From Solwaraspora sp. WMMD1047 (GTDB taxonomy: Bacteria > Actinomycetota > Actinomycetes > Mycobacteriales > Micromonosporaceae): 64,000 nucleotides of DNA. Under the pieces are notes generated by a model. That model was not told the origin of the DNA. It ran no database searches and was given only the letters and a program-made list of their open reading frames with translations. Every line of letters starts with the position of its first letter. Within the stretch, counting starts at the first letter, position 1. The position numbers and the translations under genes are program-made. Below, one piece after another: positions 42,499 to 54,443 of the stretch. The DNA is taken from the NCBI RefSeq assembly GCF_029626155.1, contig NZ_JARUBL010000001.1:4010501-4074500 (forward strand). Direction: 5' to 3'.

Positions 42499-44885
42499 GG
42501 CACCACCAGCGGGTCGGCGGGGGCGAGCAGCGCGACCGGATAGCGGTCGAGCAGGTCGGCCACCGCGATCTCATCGCCACTGTAGACCCGCCCGGTGAAC
42601 ACGTCGCGGCGAACGGCTCCGGACCCGGACGCCGCCGCGTGACCGGCGGGTGAACGGGCCCCGGCCGGCCCCGTACCGGTCGGCCCCGACCCGGTCGGTA
42701 CGGCTCCGGCCGGGTCGGGCAGCCGCAGGGTGGTGCCGGCCCAGCCGCCGCGCCGGGCCAGGCCGACCGGCAGCCGGGTGGCCACCGCGACCGCGCCGCC
42801 CCGGTCGAAGGCGAGCAGGTGGTCGGCGGCCGGCCCACGGACCGGCAGCGGCCGGTAGCCGGTGAAGAGTTCCGGCCGGTCCCGGCGCAGCCGCAGCGTC
42901 CGGGAGACCACGAGCAGCTTCGCCGCGCCGGTCGCGTCGACCGGCGGCAACCAGCCACCGTCGATCCGGTCCAGCAGCTCCCGGCGGACGGCGAAATCGA
43001 CCGGGCGCCGGTTGTCCGGGTCGACGAGCGAGTCCTCCCACAGCTCGGTGCCCTGGTAGACGTCCGGCACCCCGGGCATCGCGAGCTGCACCAGCTTCTG
43101 GCCCAGCGAGTTGGTCCAGCCGGGCGCAGTGATCCCGGCCGCGAAGGCGGCCACCGACTCGTGCAGCGTCGGCTCGTCGTAGATCCGGTCCACCATCGCG
43201 TGCATGGCGCGTTCGAAGTCGACGTCCGGCTCGGTCCAGCTCGTCGAGACGCCCGCCTCCCGGGCCGCCTTCTCGACGTACGCGTGCAGCCGCTCCCGGC
43301 TGATCGGCCAGGCCCCGACGACGGTCTGCCAGATCAGGTGCGCCAGCGCCGGGTCGGGCAGCGGCGCCTGCTCCGCCCACCCCCGCACCGCGGCGGTCCA
43401 CCGGTCGGGCAGTTCGGCCAGCACCGCCAGCCGGGCCCGGACATCCTCGCCGCGCTTGGTGTCATGGGTGGAGAGGGTGGTCATCCCCGACGGCCAGCGC
43501 TGCGCCCGCCGGGCCGCCGCCCGGTGGAACTCGGCCGGCGCCACCCCGAAGTGGGCCGGCGAGCCGCCCACCTCGTTGCCGGCGATGAACCGGCTCCACC
43601 GGTAGTAGGCGGTGTCCTCCACCCCCTTGGCCATCACCGCGCCGGTGTACTGGGGGAACCGGGCCGCCAACTCGTCGGCCGGGTCACGCAGCCGGGCGGC
43701 GAGGGCGTCCAACGCCCCGGCCAGGTCCGGCCGGCGGCGGCCGGCCTCCGAGCGGGCCGCGGCCAGCTGCCGGGCACCGTGCGGCGGGTAGCCGCGGTAG
43801 ACGGGGAAGTTGGCCGCCAGCTCGGCCAGCGCCTCGGCGGCGCCGGTGATCTCGGGCGCCAGCCGGGTCAGCCGGGCCAGCTCGGCGGCGAGCAGCCGGG
43901 TCGCGGCCGCCAGCTTGGTGGCGTGGGTCAGCTCCGGCCAGGAGGTGGCCCGGCCGGTGAACCGGGTGTCGAACGCGGTCAGCTCGGGCTCGCCGGCCGG
44001 GTCGACGAAGACCCCGCAGACCTGCGCCAGGGCGTCGTACCCGGTGGTGCCGTCGACCGGCCAGTCGGGCAGCTCCTCGCCGTACTCCAGGATCTTCTCC
44101 ACCAGCAGCCAGGCGGCCGGCGCGGCGGCCCGCAGCCGGGCCAGGTAGCCGGCCGGGTCACGCAGCCCGTCCGGGTGGTCCACCCGGATGCCGTCGACCT
44201 CGCCGGCGGCGAACCAGCGCAACGGTTCGGCGTGCGTGGCCTCGAAGACCGCCGGCTCCTCGACCCGCAGCCCGGCCAGCCCGGACACCGCGAAGAACCG
44301 CCGGTAGTTGAGCTGGTCGTCGCACCGCCAGGAGACCAGCCGGTAGTGCTGCCGGTCGTGCACCGCCGCCGGGTCGTCCCCGGGCCCGGCGGTGCCGTCG
44401 GCGAGCGGGAAGCGGTGCTCGTGGTAGCGCAGCTCGCCGTCGACGACCCGCAGGTCAGCCAGCGCGTCCGGGGTGTCGGCGAGCACCGGCAGCACCAGCC
44501 GCCCCCGCGACCAGTCGATGTCGAACCAGGTGGCGTACGCCGAGTCCTGTCCCCGGCGCAACAGGTCCCACCAGGCCGGGTTGGCCGCCGGTACGGCGAC
44601 CCCGGCGTGGTTGGGGACGATGTCGATGACCAGGCCGAGGCCGGCCGCCCGCAGCGCGGCGACCAACCGGCGGCGGGCCGGTTCGCCCCCCAGCTCCGGG
44701 TTCACCGCCCGGTGGTCGACGACGTCGTAGCCGTGCGCGGACCCCGGCGTGGCGGCCAGCAGCGGGGCGCTGTAGAGGTGGCTCACCCCCAGGTCGGCCA
44801 GGTAGCCGGCGACCTCGGCGGTGCGGTCCAGGTCGAAGTCGGGGCGGACCTGGATCCGGTAGCTGGCGCTGACCGGCCGCGCCAT
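42495..44885 (-). CDS. treY: Malto-oligosyltrehalose synthase
   Basis: 796 residues, GH13_26. Opening [19 protein letters not shown] and [21 protein letters not shown] are typical. The nucleophile Asp is in [20 protein letters not shown], the acid/base Glu in [12 protein letters not shown], and the third carboxylate in [15 protein letters not shown]. It converts the reducing-end alpha-1,4 bond of a glucan to the alpha,alpha-1,1 bond of trehalose. A Pro/Gly/Thr-rich loop near the C-terminus (about 735-770) looks like an insertion. One base separates it from treX. Confidence 0.95.
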   Translation of the reverse strand: MARPVSASYRIQVRPDFDLDRTAEVAGYLADLGVSHLYSAPLLAATPGSAHGYDVVDHRAVNPELGGEPARRRLVAALRAAGLGLVIDIVPNHAGVAVPAANPAWWDLLRRGQDSAYATWFDIDWSRGRLVLPVLADTPDALADLRVVDGELRYHEHRFPLADGTAGPGDDPAAVHDRQHYRLVSWRCDDQLNYRRFFAVSGLAGLRVEEPAVFEATHAEPLRWFAAGEVDGIRVDHPDGLRDPAGYLARLRAAAPAAWLLVEKILEYGEELPDWPVDGTTGYDALAQVCGVFVDPAGEPELTAFDTRFTGRATSWPELTHATKLAAATRLLAAELARLTRLAPEITGAAEALAELAANFPVYRGYPPHGARQLAAARSEAGRRRPDLAGALDALAARLRDPADELAARFPQYTGAVMAKGVEDTAYYRWSRFIAGNEVGGSPAHFGVAPAEFHRAAARRAQRWPSGMTTLSTHDTKRGEDVRARLAVLAELPDRWTAAVRGWAEQAPLPDPALAHLIWQTVVGAWPISRERLHAYVEKAAREAGVSTSWTEPDVDFERAMHAMVDRIYDEPTLHESVAAFAAGITAPGWTNSLGQKLVQLAMPGVPDVYQGTELWEDSLVDPDNRRPVDFAVRRELLDRIDGGWLPPVDATGAAKLLVVSRTLRLRRDRPELFTGYRPLPVRGPAADHLLAFDRGGAVAVATRLPVGLARRGGWAGTTLRLPDPAGAVPTGSGPTGTGPAGARSPAGHAAASGSGAVRRDVFTGRVYSGDEIAVADLLDRYPVALLAPADPLVVP

Positions 44886-44886
44886 C

Positions 44887-47004
<2,118 letters not shown>

Positions 47005-47421
47005 CTCGCTCCCTCGTCCGGTCGACGCGGCGCCCGTGCCCGGACGGCGCGACGCCGGTCGCCCGGAGCGGCGACCGGCGTTGGCCGGTATTGCCCCGGC
47101 GGCATTCGCTGCAATCCAGTGTCCCGGGGAGAGGGCCCGGTCGGTAGTCGAGGTGTCATCGGTCACCTTCGGCCCGCCGGAGGTGCGGTCGCGTCCCCGG
47201 TGCCCTATTTCTTGTAGGGGAGCCGTCCACCGCACCGAAGCGGCGGGACGGGTCCACTCGGCCGATCGGCCACCTCACCCGCACCGAACCGCCAAGCCCG
47301 CCACCGCGGCCGGCTTCCGGCTGCCCCGCGCCCGACGGCAGCCGGGCCAACGCGACCCGCCCGCAACAACGATCCGCCCCGCAACGAAGATCCCGCCTAG
47401 ACCGAAGATGGAGACCGCATC
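47005..47421. other. Divergent control region between treX and a GT4 gene
   Basis: 417 bp without a convincing gene. It contains an 11-bp perfect stem with a 6-base loop (CGCCGGTCGCC at 47053-47063 and GGCGACCGGCG at 47070-47080) in the treX leader, and a short inverted repeat CCCTA-N7-TAGGG at 47203-47219 in an AT-richer patch. Promoters of both genes must lie here but I cannot place them, and no SigB/SigF-type site is present. Confidence 0.5.
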
Positions 47422-48831
47422 GTGACGACCCGACGGGTCGGTGAGCAGCTCGCGAGCGCCCCGTGCCGCCCCTCCCCCACCTCCCGTTCGCACGTATCGA
47501 TGGTCGCGGCACCGGATCAGACCGGGTCCGCGTCGCCGGACCGGCCGCGCCGCATCCTGATGCTCTCCTGGGAGTACCCGCCGGTCCTCGTCGGCGGACT
47601 CGGCCGACACGTCCACGCCCTCGCCACCAGCCTCGCCACCGCCGGCCACGACGTCACCGTCATCACCCGCCACGCCGACGGCGCCCCCCTGGAGGAATAC
47701 ACCGACGGCGTCCGCGTCATCCGCGCCCCCGAAGACCCCGTCGGATTCGCCCTGGCCACCCCCACCCTGCTCGCCTGGACCATGGCCTTCAACCACACCC
47801 TCACCCGCGCCGCCCTCCGCGCCGCCGACACCAGCGGCGGGTACGACATCATCCACGCCCACGACTGGCTCGTCGCCCACACCGCCGTCACCCTCAAAGA
47901 ACACCTCAACCTCCCCCTGGTCACCACCATCCACGCCACCGAAGCCGGCCGACACCAGGGCTGGCTCCCCGACGACCTCAACAAGACCATCCACTCCGTC
48001 GAACACTGGCTCAGCCACGAATCCACCCGCCTCATCGTCTGCTCCGAATACATGCGCCAACAGGTCACCGGGCTGTTCGACGTGCCGGCCCGCCGGGTCG
48101 ACGTGGTCCCCAACGGGGTCGAGGCGTACCGGTGGCAGGCCCCGGCGACCGCGGTGGCCGACGCCCGGCGGCGGTTCGCCGGGGACGGACCGCTGGTGAC
48201 CTTCGCCGGCCGGCTGGTGTACGAGAAGGGCGTGCAGCACCTGATCGCGGCGCTGCCCCGGCTGCGGGCGGCGCACCCCGGGCTGCGGGCGGTGATCGCC
48301 GGCGACGGTCCGTACCGGCCGGCGTTGCAGGCCGAGGTCGACCGCCTCGGCCTGGGCGGCACGGTCGCCATGCCCGGCTTCCTGGGTGGGGTGGAGCTGC
48401 CCGCGATGATGGCGGCCTCGGACTGCTTCGCGGTGCCCAGCATCTACGAGCCGTTCGGGATGGTCGCGCTGGAGGGCGCCGCCGCCGGTGCCCCGCTCGC
48501 GGTCGCCGCCACCGGCGGCCTGGCCGAGATCGTCGAACCCGGCGTCACCGGGGTGACCTTCCCGCACAGCGACCCGGACGCGCTGGCCGGGGCGGTGCAC
48601 GACCTGCTTGTCGACCAGGAGCGGACCCGGACGCTGGCCCGCCGGGCGCGGGGCATGGTGCGGGACCGGTACGGCTGGCCGAGCATCGCGCACCGCACGG
48701 CGGCCAGCTACGACACGGCGGTGGCGCTCTCCGCCACCGTCACCGCGGAGCAGGTGGCCGCCCGGATGGCCAACCCGGGTGTCGCGCCGATCCCGGAGGG
48801 CAACCTGCTGGCACTCGCCGGCGCCTACTGA
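47422..48831 (+). CDS. GT4-family glycosyltransferase, glycogen/glucan-synthase-like
   Basis: 469 residues from a GTG at 47422 (an ATG at 47500 is possible). GT-B fold: RRILMLSWEYPPVLVGGLGR at the start of the N-terminal domain (the KxGG-like acceptor/donor loop), YDIIHAHDWLVAHTA, and C-terminal VTFAGRLVYEKGVQHL and YEPFGMVALEGAAAG (E-x7-E). Closest in look to actinobacterial glycogen synthase/maltose-1-phosphate synthase-type enzymes. Divergence from treX suggests glycogen or glucan metabolism. Codon usage changes abruptly inside the gene at about 48060, pointing to a recombined 5' part. Confidence 0.88.
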   Translation: MTTRRVGEQLASAPCRPSPTSRSHVSMVAAPDQTGSASPDRPRRILMLSWEYPPVLVGGLGRHVHALATSLATAGHDVTVITRHADGAPLEEYTDGVRVIRAPEDPVGFALATPTLLAWTMAFNHTLTRAALRAADTSGGYDIIHAHDWLVAHTAVTLKEHLNLPLVTTIHATEAGRHQGWLPDDLNKTIHSVEHWLSHESTRLIVCSEYMRQQVTGLFDVPARRVDVVPNGVEAYRWQAPATAVADARRRFAGDGPLVTFAGRLVYEKGVQHLIAALPRLRAAHPGLRAVIAGDGPYRPALQAEVDRLGLGGTVAMPGFLGGVELPAMMAASDCFAVPSIYEPFGMVALEGAAAGAPLAVAATGGLAEIVEPGVTGVTFPHSDPDALAGAVHDLLVDQERTRTLARRARGMVRDRYGWPSIAHRTAASYDTAVALSATVTAEQVAARMANPGVAPIPEGNLLALAGAY

Positions 48832-48847
48832 CCCGCTACCGACGACT

Positions 48848-48895
48848 CCGGGGTGGTCGTCGGGCCGAGTGGACTCGGCCCGACGACCACCCCGG
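48848..48895. terminator. Bidirectional terminator, 22-bp perfect stem
   Basis: A perfect 22-bp inverted repeat (48848-48869 with 48874-48895) and a TGGA loop, between the convergent glycosyltransferase and citrate synthase genes. The strongest hairpin seen in the window. Confidence 0.88.
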
Positions 48896-48915
48896 GGCGG
48901 TCGCGGTGGGTGCGG

Positions 48916-50199
48916 TCAGCGGTTGTCGACCGGGACGTAGGCGCGCTCGGGGGCGCCGGTGTAGAGCTGGCGGGGCCGGCCGATCTTGGTCTCCGGGTCG
49001 GACATCATCTCCCGCCACTGGGCGATCCAGCCGGGCAGCCGGCCGAGCGCGAACAGCACGGTGAACATCTTGGTCGGGAAGCCCATCGCCTTGTAGATCA
49101 GGCCGGTGTAGAAGTCCACGTTCGGGTAGAGCTTGCGCGAGACGAAGAAGTCGTCGGCCAGCGCGATCTCCTCCAGCTGCAGGGCGAGGTCCAGCAGCGG
49201 ATCGGGCTTGGACATCCGGCCGAGCACGTCCTGGGCGGCCTGCTTGACGATCGCGGCGCGAGGGTCGTAGTTCTTGTAGACCCGGTGGCCGAAGCCCATC
49301 AGCTTGACGCCCTGCTCCTTGGCCTTGACCTTGCGGACGAACGCGGCGACATCGCCGCCGTCGGCGTCGATCTGCTCCAGCATCTCCAGGACGGCCTGGT
49401 TGGCGCCGCCGTGCAGCGGGCCGAAGAGGGCGTTCACGCCCGCCGAGATGGACGCGAAGAGGTTCGCCTGACTGGAGCCGACCAACCGGACCGTCGAGGT
49501 GGAGCAGTTCTGCTCGTGGTCGGCGTGCAGCACGAAGAGCATGTCCAGCACCCGGGCGACGACCGGGTCGACCTCGTACTCCTCGGCCGGCACCCCGAAC
49601 GTCATGCGGAGGAAGTTCTCCACGTAGTTGAGGGAGTTGTCCGGGTAGAGCATCGCCTGTCCGATGGACTTCTTGTACGCGTACGAGGCGATCGTCGGCA
49701 CCTTGGCCATCAGCCGGACCGTGGAGATCTGCACGTGCTCGGCGTCGAACGGGTCGAGGCTGTCCTGGTAGAAGGTGGAGATCGCGCTCACCGCGGAGGA
49801 GAGCACCGCCATCGGGTGCGCCTCGCGGGGGAATCCGTCGAAGAACCGGCGCATCTCCTCGTGCAGCAGCGAGTGCCGGCGGATCTGCTCGGTGAAGGTG
49901 GCCAGCTCGGTGGCGTTCGGCAACTCACCGTAGATGAGCAGGTAGGAGACCTCCAGGAACGACGACTTCTCCGCCAACTGGTCGATCGGGTAGCCGCGGT
50001 AGCGGAGGATGCCGGCATCACCGTCGATGTAGGTGATGTCGGAGGAGCAGGCGGCGGTGTTGACGAAGCCCGGATCGTAGGTGACGTATCCGGTATCCTT
50101 CAGCAGCTTGCTGACACCGACGCCGGACGGCCCCTCCACGGCGGGATGTACCGGCATCGACAACTGGCCGTCGGGGTGCTCGAGTTTGACATCCGTCAT
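48916..50199 (-). CDS. gltA: Citrate synthase
   Basis: 427 residues of the hexameric type II citrate synthase family. Catalytic residues: His in LHADHEQNCSTSTVR, His in GPLHGGANQAVLEMLEQI, and Asp in YPNVDFYTGLIYKAMG. GFGHRVYKNYDPRA binds CoA/oxaloacetate. It condenses acetyl-CoA and oxaloacetate, the entry step of the TCA cycle. GAGGACC precedes the ATG. It is transcribed alone; 235 bp of AT-poor upstream DNA contains its promoter. Confidence 0.96.
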   Translation of the reverse strand: MTDVKLEHPDGQLSMPVHPAVEGPSGVGVSKLLKDTGYVTYDPGFVNTAACSSDITYIDGDAGILRYRGYPIDQLAEKSSFLEVSYLLIYGELPNATELATFTEQIRRHSLLHEEMRRFFDGFPREAHPMAVLSSAVSAISTFYQDSLDPFDAEHVQISTVRLMAKVPTIASYAYKKSIGQAMLYPDNSLNYVENFLRMTFGVPAEEYEVDPVVARVLDMLFVLHADHEQNCSTSTVRLVGSSQANLFASISAGVNALFGPLHGGANQAVLEMLEQIDADGGDVAAFVRKVKAKEQGVKLMGFGHRVYKNYDPRAAIVKQAAQDVLGRMSKPDPLLDLALQLEEIALADDFFVSRKLYPNVDFYTGLIYKAMGFPTKMFTVLFALGRLPGWIAQWREMMSDPETKIGRPRQLYTGAPERAYVPVDNR

Positions 50200-50434
50200 G
50201 TGAGGTCCTCATTTCGGCGGCATGTCGTCGTTGAAATTGCCTTCACTTTTACCGTAATCGCATGGTGCGTGGGCCGCCCGGCGTGGTCCGGCTGTGAGGG
50301 ATGCGTCACCTCGGCCCGATGGGGCGCCCGATGACGGGTGGGGCGGGCGGGAAAAGTCGGTCACCCACGAGTCGTGCCGCCCGCCGGGCGGCACGGACCG
50401 AAAATCTGCGGGTACGGCCGGTCAGGTGGTCCCG

Positions 50435-52573
50435 TCACCCGGGCGGGGTGGCCAGCCGGGTCAGCACCGGGCCGTCGGCCACCGCGAAGATCTCCAGCTG
50501 GTTGCCGCCGGGGCTGAACAGCGACTCGTCCGGCAGCAGGGCGGCGAACCGCCGCCCCTCCGGATCCGGTGGGACCACCGGGGCGACGGCGCCGATCCGG
50601 CCGTTGACCGCGACGGCGAGCAGCGTGCCGTCCGGAACCTGCTCGGCCACCGTGCCGTAGACCAGGGCCGGCAGCCGGCCGCTGTCCGGATCGATCCGCG
50701 CGAACTCCGCCCGGTTGGTGACCGTCACCGCGCCCCCGTCCCCGCCCTGCGCCACCGGCAGGTCGGCCACCGCCCGCCCGACCAGCTCGGGCAGCGGCGG
50801 GTCGGGCAGCGTCGGACCACCCACCCCGCTGGTCACTTCGGCGAAGGTGGCCGGACCGGGGATCTCCAGCCGGTCCCCCGGCTGGTCGTGGAAGTACTTC
50901 TCGGCGCGGTCGCGGGGCGCCGCCAGGCCGGAGACGCCGTCGGTCCGCCACGACACGGGTACGCCGGCCAGCTCGGCGACGGTCGGCAGCAGGTCGACGT
51001 GTTCCCAGTTGCGGTCGTCCACCGCCGCGGTGCGCTGGCCCGGCCGCTTGATGAAGGTCGGCACCCAGAGCACCTCGGCCGGCGACTGCCGGACCGCGTT
51101 CAGGCTGCGGCCCTGCACGCCCGGGGTGAAGCTGACCCCGTGGTCGGAGGTGAGCACCACCACCGCGTCGTCGTAGAGTCCGGTCTCCTCCAGCGTCCGC
51201 AGCGTCTCGCCGACCAGCCGGTCGGTGTACGCGACCTGCGCCAGGTGCCGCTGGTGGGCCAGCGACACCCACCAGTCACCGTCGTTGCGCATCCCCGGCC
51301 CGGATTCGTACCGGACGCCCGAGGGCAGGTAGTTCCACGGCGAGTGCGGCATCAGCAGGTGCAGGAAGTGCAGGGCGGGCCGGTCGGCGGGGCGCAGCTC
51401 GGCCAGGAAGTCGGTGAACCGGGCCGGCTGGTTCTCGTCGAGCCGGTCCCACCGGAACGTCGGGTCGGTCGGGTCCGGCGCCGGGGTCGGCGTGGGCGTG
51501 AGCCGCCCGCCGGTCGGCGAGCCGGCCTCCCGCCGGGTCTCCTCCCGATAGGCGGTCTCCGGGTCCCGGTCGCTGTCGTACGGCGAGACGATCTCCCACA
51601 GCAGCGTGGCGCTCTCCCGCAGCAGCACCGGCAGGCCGCCGCGGGTGGTCTCCCGCCGGTCCTCCGGGCAGACGCTGGGCGGGCAGAGCTGGCTGATGGT
51701 CTCCCGGACCCGCACGTCGTAGTCGGCGCCGAAGGCGGTGAAGAGGTTCTCCGGATACTGCGAGTAGTGCGGGGCCTGCTCCCGGCTCGGATACCGGCCG
51801 GTCAGCATGGCCGGCAGGGCGTACGGGGTCCAGCCGCTGACCGCGGTGGAGTTGCGGTACCAGGTCGACTCGCCGGCCAGCCGGGCGATGTTGGGGTAGC
51901 GCGTGGCGTCGATCGCGCCGCTGGAGTCCAGGAGGGAGACTAGCGGGAACTCGTCGAGGACCAGCATCACCACGGGCGGATGCGCGGCGTCCGGGCCGGC
52001 GTCGGCGGCGGCGCCGGGTTTCTGACCGGGCAGCACGACGGCCGACGAGGGGGAGGCGAAGACGAAGAGCAGCACGAAGACCGGCGTCCCGATGGAGGCC
52101 ACCCGCAGCACCTGCCCGGGTACCCGCCAGCGCCGGTAGGCGTACCCGCCGGCCACCCCGACGGCCAGGGCCAGCAGGAGCAGCGGCACCCCGCGTACCG
52201 GGAGCAGGTGCTTGCCGACCTGGACGGCGAGCGCGGCGGTGAGCCCGCCGACGGTGCCGACCTGGACCCAGGCCCGGACCGCCGGGCCGGCCAGCCCGGT
52301 CAACGCGCCGGCCGCCCAGAGCAGCACCGGGGGCAGCAGCGCGAAGAGCGCCACCAGCACCAGCACGTCGGCCGACCCGGCGCCGTGGAACAGGAAGAAG
52401 TCGGGGCTCCGGCCGGTGACGTCGAGCAGCGGCTGGGTGATGACCAGGCCGCAGAGCGCCAGGATCTCCAGCAGCGCCCGCAGCTCGGCCCGTCGGCGGC
52501 CGCCCGCACCGTGGTCACCCCCACCGGCGCCCGTCGGACCGGCCGGGTCCGACGGGCGTGGTGGTTCAGTCAT
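50435..52573 (-). CDS. Membrane-bound sulfatase/phosphatase-superfamily protein
   Basis: 712 residues. Five hydrophobic segments lie between about 30 and 190 (e.g. LVLVALFALLPPVLLWAAGAL), followed by an extracytoplasmic alkaline-phosphatase/sulfatase domain: VMLVLDEFPLVSLLD, GWTPYALPAMLTGRYPSRE with a candidate Thr nucleophile in place of the formylglycine Cys, and VVLTSDHGVSFTPG for the second metal site. It is therefore more like the phosphoglycerol/phosphoethanolamine-transferase branch than a true sulfatase. It overlaps the methyltransferase gene by 8 bp, in an operon with a 48-aa membrane protein. Probably modifies an envelope polymer. Confidence 0.85.
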   Translation of the reverse strand: MTEPPRPSDPAGPTGAGGGDHGAGGRRRAELRALLEILALCGLVITQPLLDVTGRSPDFFLFHGAGSADVLVLVALFALLPPVLLWAAGALTGLAGPAVRAWVQVGTVGGLTAALAVQVGKHLLPVRGVPLLLLALAVGVAGGYAYRRWRVPGQVLRVASIGTPVFVLLFVFASPSSAVVLPGQKPGAAADAGPDAAHPPVVMLVLDEFPLVSLLDSSGAIDATRYPNIARLAGESTWYRNSTAVSGWTPYALPAMLTGRYPSREQAPHYSQYPENLFTAFGADYDVRVRETISQLCPPSVCPEDRRETTRGGLPVLLRESATLLWEIVSPYDSDRDPETAYREETRREAGSPTGGRLTPTPTPAPDPTDPTFRWDRLDENQPARFTDFLAELRPADRPALHFLHLLMPHSPWNYLPSGVRYESGPGMRNDGDWWVSLAHQRHLAQVAYTDRLVGETLRTLEETGLYDDAVVVLTSDHGVSFTPGVQGRSLNAVRQSPAEVLWVPTFIKRPGQRTAAVDDRNWEHVDLLPTVAELAGVPVSWRTDGVSGLAAPRDRAEKYFHDQPGDRLEIPGPATFAEVTSGVGGPTLPDPPLPELVGRAVADLPVAQGGDGGAVTVTNRAEFARIDPDSGRLPALVYGTVAEQVPDGTLLAVAVNGRIGAVAPVVPPDPEGRRFAALLPDESLFSPGGNQLEIFAVADGPVLTRLATPPG

Positions 52574-54020
52574 CCGGTATCCCGACGTAGAGGGTCCGGG
52601 TGCCCGACGGCAGCTCCTCCCGCCGGGCGATCGTGCACCGGGCGGCGAGCAGCCGTTCGAACTCGTCCCGCCGGTAGTCCGGGAAGAGCCCGGCGGGCTT
52701 GTTGGCCAGCAGCCGGCGGGCCATCGGATCCTCCGGGTGCACGAACTCGACCACCAGCCGGCCGCGCGGTCCGGCCGCGGCGAGGAAGCTGACCAGCCAG
52801 TCGACGACCTCGGCCAGCGGCACGTTGCGTCCGATCGCGAGGTGGTGGATCACGGCCAGCGCGAGCACCGCGTCGGCCTGCCCGCGGCTGGTCAGCGAGG
52901 CCCGTTCGACGCCCCGCCAGCCGCCGCCGGGCGACGGGTCCGCGAGGTCCATCACCAGCGGCAGGATCCGGCGCTCGCCGTCGGCGCGCAGCCGCTGGTA
53001 GAGCCGGTCGACCACTGCCGGGTCGCTCTCCAGCGCCAGCACGTACCCGGCGTGCCGGGCGGCGATGCTGGCGTACGTTCCGTCGTTGGCGCCGAGGTCC
53101 AGCACCAGGTCGGGGCCGCCGGCCTCGGCGAGCACCTCGTCGACGAACCGTTGCTTGTGCGCCCGGTCGGCGTCGGAGTAGGTGCAGGTCTCCTGGTAGT
53201 CCGCCCAGTGGCTGGCCGGCGGTTGCCAGTCGAGCCGGTCGACCAGCTTGCGCACGGCGCGGACGGTGGCCAGCACCAGCTCACGTGAGAAGCCGGCGTC
53301 TCGCAGCTGGCCGCGTACCGCGTCGGTGCTGTTCGCGGCGTTGCGGTTCTGCATCGCGTCGTGCAGGTGGACGTGCTTGAGCACGCCGGCCCGGAACCGG
53401 CGGGTGCCGCCGAACATCCGGCGCATCTGCCCGGCCTCCACCCCGTCGACCCGGGACCGCAGCCAGGGCTGGAAGTCCAGGCCGAGATGCGCCTGGAGCA
53501 TCAGGGGGTAGAGCATCGTCTGGCAGAACTGCCGGTAGCCGGCCCAGGGCTCACCGTCGCGGGCCGCCTCGAACGAGCCGATGTCGATGAACAACGGCTC
53601 CGACCCGCGCCACTGCACGTTGTAGGCCGAGCCGTCCTTGGTGGTGAAGCCGGCCGCCAAGGCCTCCCGGAGGATGTCCAGGTGCAGCAGCGCGGCGTCC
53701 CGCAGCATCGCGAACGACCACTCGTACGGATACGAGACGAACGGCACCCGTTCGTGGCGCAGGACGGTGCTCCAGTCCGCGCCGACGCCGGCCGGCAGCT
53801 CGGTCGGGTCGACCGCCTCGGTGGCGCAGATCCTGCCCTCGGCGACCAGCCGGGGGAAGAAGTCGGTGCCGGCCAGTGCCAGCCAGTCCTCGGCGGCACG
53901 TGGACCGAGCCCGCGGTAGACCTCGTCGCCGGCGTAGAAGACCCGGTTGGCGGGGTCCCGGAAGGAGCCCGGTTCGGTCCGCGTCACGGGTTCGGCGGGG
54001 GCGGGGTGTGGTGGCGCCAT
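52566..54020 (-). CDS. Two-domain SAM-dependent methyltransferase
   Basis: 484 residues. A C-terminal methyltransferase domain begins at about residue 300 with LVLDLGANDGTYASIA (motif I), ALESDPAVVDRLY (acidic strand 2 end) and AVLALAVIHHLAIG (motif IV). The N-terminal 290 residues are a family-specific domain (FVSYPYEWSFAMLRDAALLH, LFIDIGSFEAARDG) seen in actinomycete envelope loci. It probably methylates a sugar or polymer end. It lies between a 48-aa membrane protein and the membrane sulfatase-like protein, and its start follows a GC-rich gap of 29 bp. Confidence 0.85.
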   Translation of the reverse strand: MAPPHPAPAEPVTRTEPGSFRDPANRVFYAGDEVYRGLGPRAAEDWLALAGTDFFPRLVAEGRICATEAVDPTELPAGVGADWSTVLRHERVPFVSYPYEWSFAMLRDAALLHLDILREALAAGFTTKDGSAYNVQWRGSEPLFIDIGSFEAARDGEPWAGYRQFCQTMLYPLMLQAHLGLDFQPWLRSRVDGVEAGQMRRMFGGTRRFRAGVLKHVHLHDAMQNRNAANSTDAVRGQLRDAGFSRELVLATVRAVRKLVDRLDWQPPASHWADYQETCTYSDADRAHKQRFVDEVLAEAGGPDLVLDLGANDGTYASIAARHAGYVLALESDPAVVDRLYQRLRADGERRILPLVMDLADPSPGGGWRGVERASLTSRGQADAVLALAVIHHLAIGRNVPLAEVVDWLVSFLAAAGPRGRLVVEFVHPEDPMARRLLANKPAGLFPDYRRDEFERLLAARCTIARREELPSGTRTLYVGIPDD

Positions 54021-54049
54021 GTCAGTGGATCCGCTCGTCGCCCCGCCGC

Positions 54050-54196
54050 TCAGTCCTTCTCCGCGGACTGCTTGCGGAACCGGCCGGTCAGCCGCCGCCA
54101 GTACAGCTTGGCGGCCACCGCCACGCCGGCCACCCCGCCGATGACGGCCTGCACGATCAGACTGCCCGAACCCGCGTCCAGGTAGGCCACATCCAT
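54050..54196 (-). CDS. 48-residue membrane protein of an envelope operon
   Basis: A short gene, ATG at 54196 with AGGAGA 7 bp upstream, TGA at 54050-54052. It reads MDVAYLDAGSGSLIVQAVIG, then a Gly/Ala/Val-rich helix, then a basic tail (KLYWRRLTGRFRKQ) and an acidic end. The YLDAG[ST]GS start followed by one membrane helix is a recurring small-protein pattern placed before envelope methyltransferase/sulfatase genes. Third-codon bias is normal for this genome. Function unknown; possibly an anchoring or assembly partner of the two enzymes downstream. Confidence 0.75.
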   Translation of the reverse strand: MDVAYLDAGSGSLIVQAVIGGVAGVAVAAKLYWRRLTGRFRKQSAEKD

Positions 54197-54443
54197 CCGG
54201 CTATCTCCTATCCGGTCAACCCCGTGCCCAAATAACGCCCCGCGCCGCGTCTCGACCCGAGCGCTGTCGGACGCGTGACAACACGACGAAGGCCCGTTCC
54301 ATCGCCGGACATTGCCGGGACAGCCGGGCTTCGCGTGCCGTTAACCCCACCGTACGCGGTGGACCGCTGCGCCGCACCGGCACGCGCGGACCACACCCAC
54401 CCGAACCGTGCGATTACCAGACGTCCGGCTGACCCCCGGGCTC

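Noticed and set aside
42590-42720. Gly/Thr/Pro-rich stretch near the treY C-terminus as a possible frameshift or foreign insert
   Set aside because: The frame is intact on both sides and the composition fits a disordered loop insertion.
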